This document shows, in pieces, positions 55,794 to 64,000 of a DNA stretch of 64,000 nt (positions within the stretch are counted from its first letter, which is position 1; each line of letters starts with the position of its first letter). Location of the stretch: contig NC_091120.1 of assembly GCF_040183065.1 (NCBI RefSeq), positions 185,650,127 to 185,714,126 of the forward strand. The letters run 5' to 3'. Made by a program: the position numbers and the translations under genes. Source of the DNA: Periplaneta americana. Taxonomy: Eukaryota > Arthropoda > Insecta > Blattodea > Blattidae. The notes below the pieces were generated by a model, which worked only from the letters and a program-made list of their open reading frames with translations, did not search any database and was not told the origin of the DNA.

Positions 55794-57603
55794 CTAATAT
55801 GCAAAATTTTTTTTAGAAATAATTTCTTTGGGCACTGTATTTAAGTAATTGTTTATTTTGTATACTTTTTAATCATGTCGTTATTTTGTAGAGACTTATA
55901 TTGATAAATAATTTGCATTAATCCAGTGTTTCCCTGATAGGTTTCAATTAAATAACGAAAAATAACTTTTGTGTGAGATCATGCGTATTTGCTTGCTTTC
56001 TGCACAAAACCAATACACGGTAAGTGTGAAATACCGCATTCAGTATTCCCAACGTAAAACACATAACAATTTCCCTCTTCTTACTGCTTAAGCGCCATAT
56101 TCATTTTACTGCTTTAGGCTTTAAACATATTATTTTTAGAGACGTTTAACATAGTAATAATTATAAATTGGAAACTTACCACTGCAATTTCACCTAAATT
56201 GCACTGTTAATTATTGTTTTTAAATATTTGCAAAAATTAAGTAAACTCTACAACACCACAAAAGTTACTTCATTTGTAATGCAAGTAACATTAAGGAAGC
56301 CATGAAAAAATCAACAAGATTCCAGATGCCGATGTTATTACTGCAATATGTTATATAAATAATATTGTTAAAATATTAAAATGAAAAATAAATCATTACA
56401 TAACCTTGCAGTTTGTTTTAAGTTCGCATTTATAGACTGGGGGAAAAAAAAAGACAGACGTATATCACGGCCTGCTGCAATATAGTATACACAGAAAACA
56501 TTTTATAGCAACAATGTTGAAGATAGATATTTTAGTTTTTAAAATTTGCTGTCATTGAACAGAAACCAAGATGGAGATTTCATTGCAACTAATTAGAAAT
56601 TCCTCTTTCAGGTATGTAATAAACGATCTTTGCACAAAATAATGTACAATACACGAGCGGTATGTTTGTTTTCATGTTCTCGGAAATTAAAAAAGCTCAA
56701 CTATGTTTCGCTTTTTCAATCTTTTCCTCGAACATGAAAACATCAACGCATATTACTATTATATGTACACTGGCTCGCAAAACTTTTGTCCGATATACTG
56801 TAGAGTTTTCCTTGTTCTTAAGTTGGTATTTGTATTCACCCCAGTCGGCAGGTAGCCTCCTTGCAGGTAACCAACCATGACCCACCCCTCCTCACAACAA
56901 GAAGCTTGACGACACGTAAGCTAGTTGATTTTAAACTGAAAGAGAATCCTAGTGTCATAGATGAATAAACATGACATATTGTAGATCCTCCTCTAGCCAT
57001 AGTTCTTTTCGTTATGATGCGCGTATAGTTTATTTTCTTTGGCTGTTGTCGTAGAAATAACACTACGTTAATTACTACATTAATTAAAGCTGGCACTAAC
57101 AACTGACTGATTAATATTCTAAAAAAATCGTGTAAATAATTAAATAGTTTTATTAAGACAAATTTTTATGGGTATGTCTATAATTTAAACCTTAATTGTC
57201 AGTTGTATCCCATGGGATACGCAGTTTAATTTATATTTTGCACACATAAAAAATAGGTTTGCATATTACTCTCATATTATAGTAACAGAACGAAAATGTG
57301 GATGTAACGAACAAAAAATAAACAAAGCATAATTATAGAAAATAGCAAATGTCTGTTCTTTCAACACCAAACATGATATTGGCTTGTAAACAGTAAACAC
57401 TGACTGCTAATTTAGAACATGCAAAACATTTTTCCATGTGTTTAATTTTATAAATAATACAACGGAGAGGAAATTAGTGAAAATGCTTAATTTCAAGTAA
57501 AATCAAATTATAGTATGCCACTGGTAAACTTCATTATTTCGTTTCTTTGTACTCCAGGTGGGTTTATGACATATATTTGAAAACTGAATTTTCACCAATT
57601 TAA
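55794..57603. other. Intergenic, AT-rich
   Basis: No gene supported. TACACTGGCTCGCAAAACTT at about 56766 resembles a Tc1-type terminus, but I found no partner end. Confidence 0.45.
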
Positions 57604-58429
57604 GGCCTGGTTTCTTCAACCTTTGTTAAATTATAACATTGTGTTATTCCATTTTAACTGTAAACTTAACAGTTGAAGCATTTCTTCAACTACTGTTAGT
57701 ACTAACAGCCTGTTAAAACCTATGTTAATTTAACTGCCCAATTTCATGCAGTTAAATCATTTAACTCTCTGTTAGCATAGAAGTATCCAATATGGCTGGT
57801 GCGTTAAATGCTGAACTTATATATCTGAATTATTTAGAAAATGATATCCATGAATACATGAACAAAGGGGATGATTCTGTGATTTGACAGACCAGAAGTT
57901 CATACAAAGATATAGGCTATTTTCTGCCAAGCCTCACTTTTCGCTTTCAACTTAGATCCGTTTGCTTGTTTATTCTCATTAATTGGTTTATACTGCAAAA
58001 TAATTTCCAGCAGAAGGCTTCTTTTGAACGAAGAGAAATTAGTCCCAAGATTTCTGTTCCAGTGTTTTCCATTTCACAACAGCAATACCAATATGCCGCT
58101 CTACACTATTGTGATACAGACGAGGAAAGAAGCAGAAATCAAACCTGAGAGAATAGAAAGACTTCTATCCTCTCTGAATCAAACAATGGAAACAAGCGAG
58201 AATCGCAATTGTCAGAGTTCAGAAAACAGAAGTGAGCCTATACTTGGTTATAGGTTATGGTTAAACTCTAGAATCTCTGGTCCTAACAGAGAGTTAACAA
58301 ACAGAATGTTGAAATGTGAAATGTAAAGTTGAAGAAACGCAATATTTTTAACAGCAATTCATATTTTTAACTTACAGATAATTAACGCTATGTTAGGTGC
58401 ATTTTAACAAAGGTTGAAGAAACCGGGCC
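57604..58429 (+). mobile_element. PIF/Harbinger-type element with TAA duplication
   Basis: The ends GGCCTGGTTTCTTCAACCTT (57604) and AAGGTTGAAGAAACCGGGCC (58429) are inverted copies. TAA flanks both sides (57601-57603, 58430-58432), the usual 3-bp target. A broken plus-strand frame starts MAGALNAELIYLNYLEND (about 57792). Another (58024-58326) has RIERLLSSLNQTMETSENRN and could be a remnant of the second (Myb-like) Harbinger gene. Non-autonomous. Confidence 0.85.
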
Positions 58430-58499
58430 TAAGTGTTAATAGAGAAACATTTTTGTAATGAATGGTAGCTAATAAATTAAATACTACTTTCCATTTTAA

Positions 58500-59855
58500 T
58501 TTGTTTTGATTAATGTAATCAACAGCCACTTCAGTTACCATCATATCGTATAATGTTGTCCATTCTTCTCCTCACGGAAGTCACCAACCCATTTATATAG
58601 CGTTCAGATGTGACTACATCATCCCAAGCATTCTGTAATATTCCCCATAACTGTAGTGACGTCTGAGATCTTGTGTTATGCAGGATAACATTCACCGTGC
58701 ACTGAATGTTCAGATGTGACTACATCATCCCAAGCATTCTGTAGTATTCCCCATAACTGCTGTGACGTCTGGGATCTTGTGTTATCAAGGGTATCATTCA
58801 CCATGCACTGAAGTTCGGCCCAAACATTTTCCAACCGATTGAGATCAGGACATTTTGGAATCCAAGGGACGAGTGAAATATCACCTTCATGAGTCTGAAA
58901 CCATCTCTGACACATCAAAGATGTGTGGCTGGAGGAATTGTCCTGTTGAAAAAATTTAATTCCATCAGGTTGCAACATGCGCATGCTGGGTAGCATATTT
59001 TCCAGTATTTGAATATACTGCTGGGAAGTCAAATTCTCTTAAATTTTCCATCGAGTTCCTCTTCCTAACGTGGAAATCCATCCCCAAACAACGACAGAAA
59101 TATGTCCACTGCGTTGTCTTGATGCTACATATTCAAGTTGGAACCCTGTGGACCCGATAGGACGAAATGCCTAATAAGCCCATGACTGGTGTTTGAAAAA
59201 AATCTTTTCATCTGAAAATATCACATATTCCCACGGATATTCATAATATTCTTGGCAAAATGCGATGCGATCTATTCTAAGATCTTCCTTTAATATATCC
59301 TTAATAGCTGCCCGGAGAACAATCGCACACCCAAAGCTCTAGTAGATGCATTGCCAGTAGGAAGAAGGAAAGTCGAACGACCTAAATTGAGATGGCTGAA
59401 TGATGTTAAGGCTGACCTAACAAAAGTTGGAATTAGAAGATGGAGAACACGAGCGTTAGACAGGAGTGATTGGTCGGATGTTCTGAGGGAGGCTAAGGCT
59501 AAACTACAAGGGCTGTAATGCCAATGATGATGATGATTAATAGCTGCCCTCTTGGCTTTGTATTAGTTAGTGTCTTAACTGTGTCTCTCGACCCTGGGAA
59601 GTTAGCACGAGCATGCAGGATTTTAGCAGTGCTGAATGGTTGTTGTCTAACGGCAGCAATTAGTGCAGCGTCTTGTTCTGGAGTAGAAATGCGTGGTCGT
59701 CCGCCCCCTGGTTTTCTTGTTAAATAACCTCGTTCTTGATACTGTTTCCACCAACGGGATGCTGTTCTTGGGTGCACTCCGTAGTGTTCTCCAGCACTAA
59801 CAGTGCTCATTCCTCCCTCTTCAATAAGCGCTATCACCTTAGCTTTAGTATCCAT
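58500..59855 (-). pseudogene. Tc1-like transposase with DD36E spacing, interrupted
   Basis: The N-terminus (59855 down to about 59550) is intact: MDTKAKVIALIEEGGMSTVS, TASRWWKQYQERG (HTH) and TRKPGGGRPRIS (GRPR-like hook). A LINE fragment then interrupts it at 59314-59536. The C-terminal part (59032-58676) has FFQQDNSSSHTSLM (second D) and CPDLNRLENVW (E); 36 residues lie between them. A 106-bp duplication follows, with copies at 58602 and 58708 that repeat the last helix. Element ends were not identified. Confidence 0.8.
59314..59536 (+). mobile_element. LINE 3' fragment with 13-bp duplication
   Basis: TTAATAGCTGCCC flanks it exactly (59301-59313, 59537-59549). It reads VERPKLRWLNDVKADLTKVG then RRWRTRALDRSDWSDVLREA, the C-terminus of a LINE open reading frame, and ends in (ATG)n. 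Because the flank is Tc1 transposase, the order of events is clear. Confidence 0.9.
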
Positions 59856-60124
59856 TATTAAAAACTGATGTTATATTGTGATCCAATATGGTATTTATAC
59901 GTGCAGGAAAGATGAAAAATTATCCTGGAATGTTCTATAGGCTCCGTGCGTATAGCACTGTGCTGCTGCAGGCGGACACTACGAGAACTACTTGTAGGCT
60001 TGTCTTCAACAGCTGTGTGTGATCTGTGTTGACAGCCGACTGCTGGAAGATTCGAGTAGGAGTGATTTTATACGCATTTATTTAATCTTTCATAAAGTGT
60101 TGCCTTTAGATTGCTATTTTAAAA

Positions 60125-60279
60125 ATGTCAAAGCGGTCCAGCAAAATTATGTGCTGTGTTTTTAGCTGTAATAATAGATATTGTAATACAGAGCAAAATG
60201 TGAAGTTTTATAGTTTTCCATCACGACCCCACGAAATGGATTTGAAAAGACGGTGGATAATAGCAGTAAATCGGAAAGA
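60125..60279 (+). CDS. THAP-DDE transposase (ISL2EU-like), exon 1
   Basis: ATG at 60125 follows an AT-rich leader. The exon encodes the first half of a THAP zinc finger: MCCVFSCNN (first two Cys ligands), VKFYSFPSRP and LKRRWIIAVNRKE. THAP fingers bind DNA sequence-specifically. A strong donor GTGAGT follows at 60280. The 155-nt exon leaves two bases over. The next exon needs a third base plus its own frame, and one base is missing at the join, so either the splice model or the gene is imperfect. Confidence 0.75.
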
Positions 60280-60407
60280 GTGAGTTTAAATTAAGTATTT
60301 GGGATTTAAGTATTTTAATTAATACCTAATTAAGTTTTTACAGAACTTATCGTAATCGAGGATTTTACAATAAACCTACAGTAACTATTGCATGCAAATA
60401 CATACAT

Positions 60408-60775
60408 ACAAATGGCTTTTAAGGAACCCGAAGGTTCATTGCCGCCCTCACATAAGCCCGCCAGCGGTCCCTATCCTGTGCAAGATTAATCCAGTCTCTA
60501 TCATCATACCCCACCTCCCTCAAATCCATTTTAATATTATCCTCCCATCTACGTCTCGGCCTCCCTAAAGGTCTTTTTCCCTCCAGTCTCCCAACTAACA
60601 CTCTATATGCATTTCTGGATTCGCCCATACGTGCTACATGCCCTGCCCATCTCAAACGTCTGGATTTAATGTTCCTAATTACGTCAGGTGAAGAATACAA
60701 TGCGTGCAGTTCTGTGTTGTGTAACTTTCTCCATTCTCCTCTAACTTCATCCCGCTTAGCCCCAAATAATCACGT
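60408..60775 (-). pseudogene. LINE family A, copy 5, in the transposase intron
   Basis: 93 open codons on the minus strand (60700-60419) run YSSPDVIRNIKSRRLRWAGH, PRRRWEDNIKMDLREVGYDD and RDWINLAQDRDRWRAYVRAA to the native stop. It is the cleanest 3' end of this family in the window. Confidence 0.88.
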
Positions 60776-61252
60776 TAATGTTATACTTACAAAATAAGCT
60801 GCTGTAGGCCATATTTGTAAACACATCATAATAGTAGGGCACATTATATTCAGTAATTATAGCAAAGTCTTTATGATAGCCTGTATTATATAATTACAGA
60901 AATAGGCGTATATGACAAATATGGAAACATAGTATCATTACATACATATTTTACAATTACAGAATCATACTATGAATATAGAAGGAATTACAAATACAGA
61001 AAAATAGTATAAATAAAAGTACATTACAATATTATAATAGTCCTAAAGATATAACATTATGAAGACATATAACAAAAAATAATTTATACTCATTACAACA
61101 GAAATTACAAAACATTTAATAGAAACCAAAGCTACATTTTATGAAATCTATTTGAAGTGATTTTCTAAATATCATCTGCCTTTATAGTTTTGTCAAACAT
61201 TAAACAATATCTTTACATTAATATGTCACATTTACACGAATTATTTTTATAG

Positions 61253-62519
61253 GGCACTTTATGGACACCTTCCAAATCATCTAGAATCTGTAGCGAACAT
61301 TTCGTAGGAGGGTGTAAATCTCAAAATCCTGCTAGTCCAGCATATGTTCCAAGTATCTTTCCTGAATGTTACAAAAGGGAGTTAACAGGAACAGACTCTC
61401 TCAACAGATTTAAAAGACTGAAGAAAAGAACTGAAATAATTTCACAGCCGGATACATCAGACCCTTTGGAAAACTGATGCCCAAACTCAGACAGATAGAA
61501 ATTATGACAAAGAAAGCAAGTTTGAATTCAGTTGTGTGGCGGATGGAAACAATGTCAGCACACAAGCATGCATATCAGCCTTCCACGCATTATATGCCAA
61601 ACCTAAGTGTTCCAGTAAACTGTCTGGGTCTGACTCCCCATATGAAAAAAGAGGATTTTTTGGTTATAGTTCAATTTCTGATGAATCACAATTAAATGTC
61701 CTGGCTGGTGTTAACACAGAAATTTTAAATTTATTTTTGAACTTACTGTCAGACAGTACCCAGCTTAAAATTAGTAAAGAAAATAAACTTTTAATATTCT
61801 TAATGAAAATGAAGTTAGCCTTGCCATTTGCTGCCCTTGCTGTAATTTTCAATGTTCACCGTAGTACTATTTCTAGAATATTCCAATCTGTTTTACCTAC
61901 ACTTGCACAAGCAACTAAAAACTTTGTTTTCTGGCCCAGCAAAGATACTGTTAATGCAACGTTGCCTACTGTGTTTAAAGATAATTATCCGAATTGTAGA
62001 GCTATTATTGACTGCATTGAAATTAAAACAGAACAACCTCCTGAAATCAGTCAGCGTGTATATATGTACTCTAACTATAAGTCTGCATATACTGCAAAAG
62101 TTCTTATTGGAATTGCGCCTTGTGGTATGGTAACATTTATTTCCAAATGTTATGGAGGTAGAGCCAGTGACAGTTTTATCACAAATGACTGTGGAATTTT
62201 GAAACTGATAGAACCAGGAGATCAAATTATGGCAGATAAAGGTTTTCCCGGAATAAAAACTGTATTGGAGGAGAGCAATGCAATTTTGGTAATGCCACCC
62301 TTTATGAATGAAGGTCACTTAACACCTGATCAAGTTGATGATACTTATAATATTGCTAGTGTGCGGATCCACGTTGAACGCTGCATTCAAAGAGTGAAAG
62401 TGTATAATATACTTCAGAAATGTCCAAGTGAACTATTACATTGTATTGATGACATTGTGCACATGTGTTGTGTTATGACTAATGTACAGCCTCCATTGAT
62501 TTCTGAAGATCATTATTAG
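61253..62519 (+). CDS. THAP-DDE transposase (ISL2EU-like), exon 2, likely one frameshift
   Basis: It follows TTATTTTTATAG. The second THAP half is complete: GTLWTPSKSSRICSEHFVGG (Cys and His ligands) and YVPSIFPECY. Near 61472-61476 (GGAAAACTGA) the frame must shift by one base to continue as TDAQTQTDRNYDKESKFEFS into the open stretch 61536-62519. That stretch has an HTH (LAVIFNVHRSTISRIF) and a DDE_4 (IS5/Harbinger-class) core: D159 of IIDCIEI, D234 of IMADKGFPG and E281 of RIHVERCIQRVK, numbered from 61536. The catalytic residues are intact. The frameshift suggests recent death or a sequencing error in an A run. The 3' end overlaps the convergent nuclease gene. Confidence 0.82.
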
Positions 62520-63690
62520 AACGGTATGCCAGTTCTTTTAAATAGTATGTGAAGTAAAACTGTTGCAACTTTTCAATACAGCCCTTCAGGAACATATCAT
62601 TTCTTTGAATTTCTATAAGAATGGAAATATGATTCTCTGTATAAATGAAAAAATCACAGAAATCAACGCCACAACAGTACATCAGCAGTTGACACTGAGT
62701 GAAATATGTATGACTTTGTTTTAGTTCCAAATTTCCTTGTGAATTTTTTATAATATAGGATACATTAATGTCCCCATTCTCACCGACAATGGGTTTTTCT
62801 TTACATGAAATAGGACATTTAATTTCTAATACTCTTTCTGGCTTACCATTCATCATTACTATCCCATCAGGACTAGCACACAACCAAGGTTGGGTTAAGT
62901 GAATGATAAGACCACAACCAGCAACTGTTCTGTCATATGAATTTGTGTATTTGTCAAGTGCAGTTTTTTCTAATTTACTTCCAAAAGTTACATTCCTAAG
63001 ACCCCTACCATGAAGCAATTTTGGGTTCATGAGGGTATTTACCAGCTTCTCATGATCTTTTTTTCTAGTTTTAATTGAATGTGCCCTACTCGCAGAAATC
63101 CTTATTTTTCTTTCTGTAAACCATAAATCTGATTTTGATTGATGCAAGGTTTTTACACAAATTTCAGTTGCTCTGGTCTTATCAATTAGGACATGATTAT
63201 CATAAAAATCATTTTCTAATGCAGAAATTTTGCTACTACATTCATTAATTATTATAGGCCTAGTTTCTTGTTTCATTAACAATGTTGTGATTAGCCCTTT
63301 ACATGCATTATTCTCAACAATGGCTGTGATATCTGTTATTAAATGTCCCAGCAGTTCATTGACAACTTTAAGTGATTCTGATTTTTTCTCTTCTTTTAAA
63401 ATTTTTGTCAGTATGCATGGGGTTTTCAGTGCAGGAATTTCAATTGCTTCAACTTCAAGCCTCTGCTTTTTTTTTTTGGGAAAAAGTTCTTTTAATCTCT
63501 TCCCCTTGCTATATTTCTCTTTCCCCGCATTTGAGATATGGGGTCGAGACCATTCGCAGGGCTGATCAGTTCGCGAAGTGATGCGTTCGGAGTTAACTGC
63601 ATAAACAACAGCGGAAATGTGTTTACACTTTCCTGACGATCCAGCAGGACATTCGCAGGAACTATTAGTCGCTTCTCTAGCAGCATTAAC
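62479..63690 (-). CDS. SWIM-YqaJ nuclease of an ISL2EU-like transposon, exon 2
   Basis: 403 open codons follow acceptor TTATCGTAG. A SWIM zinc finger opens the exon: C83, C85, C93 and H95 (CECPAGSSGKCKH), counting from the first ATG of exon 1. A basic linker ends KEKYSKGKRLKELFP. The YqaJ/lambda-exonuclease fold (PD-(D/E)XK) then gives W261 and RKIRISASRAHSI, E312 (FGSKLEKTALDKY), D346 (ASPDGIV), E360-x-K362 (LEIKCP) and the QCQLLMYC helix. These enzymes degrade or resect double-stranded ends. In ISL2EU elements the partner role in transposition is not established. No stops. The gene ends 41 bp inside the convergent transposase gene. Confidence 0.88.
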   Translation of the reverse strand, partial: VNAAREATNSSCECPAGSSGKCKHISAVVYAVNSERITSRTDQPCEWSRPHISNAGKEKYSKGKRLKELFPKKKKQRLEVEAIEIPALKTPCILTKILKEEKKSESLKVVNELLGHLITDITAIVENNACKGLITTLLMKQETRPIIINECSSKISALENDFYDNHVLIDKTRATEICVKTLHQSKSDLWFTERKIRISASRAHSIKTRKKDHEKLVNTLMNPKLLHGRGLRNVTFGSKLEKTALDKYTNSYDRTVAGCGLIIHLTQPWLCASPDGIVMMNGKPERVLEIKCPISCKEKPIVGENGDINVSYIIKNSQGNLELKQSHTYFTQCQLLMYCCGVDFCDFFIYTENHISILIEIQRNDMFLKGCIEKLQQFYFTYYLKELAYRSNNDLQKSMEAVH

Positions 63691-63787
63691 CTACGATAAC
63701 ATGAGGTCGTCTTATTAAGTCAGTATTGTTTAATGTATAAATTAACATCAATCACAAATAGTAATAATACATAAATAACTACGTTAC

Positions 63788-64000
63788 CTCTATGGTGACA
63801 TGATAAGGTTTCAGGCTAACTGATGTCTGTCTTATTACATTTGCAGTTATTACACTCTTGCAAATTCCAGCGAAATATTTTTCTTGTAAATTTAATACAT
63901 GACCACTTTCTGCAAGTAAACGACCTTTCTTAGAAGAATTTGGCCGATTATTGTCATAGAAAATACTTTGAAATCCCACTGTTATTATTAAATCTGCCAT
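63788..64000 (-). CDS. SWIM-YqaJ nuclease, exon 1 (reaches window edge)
   Basis: 71 codons from an ATG at the very last base of the window to donor GTAACG, phase 0. The 97-bp intron (63691-63787) joins VTIE to VNAAREATNSSCECPAG, which gives a standard SWIM lead-in (YHVTIEVN). The predicted protein is 474 residues from this ATG. Relatives usually have more N-terminal sequence, so the true start probably lies beyond 64000. Confidence 0.75.

Noticed and set aside
56760..56860. Tc1-type terminus (TACACTGGCTCGCAAAACTT)
   Set aside because: No partner end or transposase nearby. It is noted only as a possible fragment.

Overview
The window looks like chromosomal DNA of an insect. It is AT-rich, has long introns and is packed with decayed transposable elements. 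Its repeats (tRNA-headed SINEs, LINE tails, Penelope, pogo/Tigger, Tc1/mariner, hAT and PIF/Harbinger relatives) suggest a cockroach or termite genome, but that is recall and was not tested. No rRNA, true tRNA, CRISPR or bacterial operon is present.

Only one ordinary host gene is clear. It is the plus-strand XPC (Rad4) DNA-damage sensor, in six coding exons between 34241 and 55654. All junctions are GT/AG, all phases agree, and the exons sum to 3357 nt (1118 residues plus stop). Its five introns are filled with transposons. Intron 5 holds a nearly intact Tc1 element, and a PIF/Harbinger remnant interrupted by a pogo element with an undamaged 442-codon transposase.

Layout. 1-4.2 kb: a SINE, then a 1.35-kb element with terminal inverted repeats (TIRs) and a pseudogene carrying a WSDRCIGQNNN motif. 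6.7-8.9 kb: a hAT inside a palindromic Tc1 inside a LINE reverse transcriptase. 9-13.2 kb: LINE copy, dispersed repeat, hAT. 13.6-15.15 kb: a SINE-derived satellite with three-unit higher-order structure. 15.4-20.4 kb: transposase relics, and a pogo element with a mariner insertion and an exact 411-bp tandem duplication. 21.8-22.8 kb: a 28-bp minisatellite. 23.4-28.7 kb: a Penelope fragment split by an RTE-like LINE, an R2-like LINE end and other LINE pieces. 28.9-32.9 kb: nested hATs and a SINE. 33-56 kb: XPC. 57.6-60 kb: a Harbinger-like element and a Tc1-like transposase.

The most interesting locus is 60.1-64.0 kb. A THAP zinc-finger DDE transposase (plus strand) and a SWIM zinc-finger/YqaJ lambda-exonuclease-type nuclease (minus strand) face each other and overlap by 41 bp at their 3' ends. 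This is the gene content I know from ISL2EU-type transposons of the PIF/Harbinger-ISL2EU-Spy group. The nuclease gene reads open. The transposase gene keeps its D-D-E residues but has a splice-phase problem and a probable one-base insertion. The right end of the element lies outside the window.
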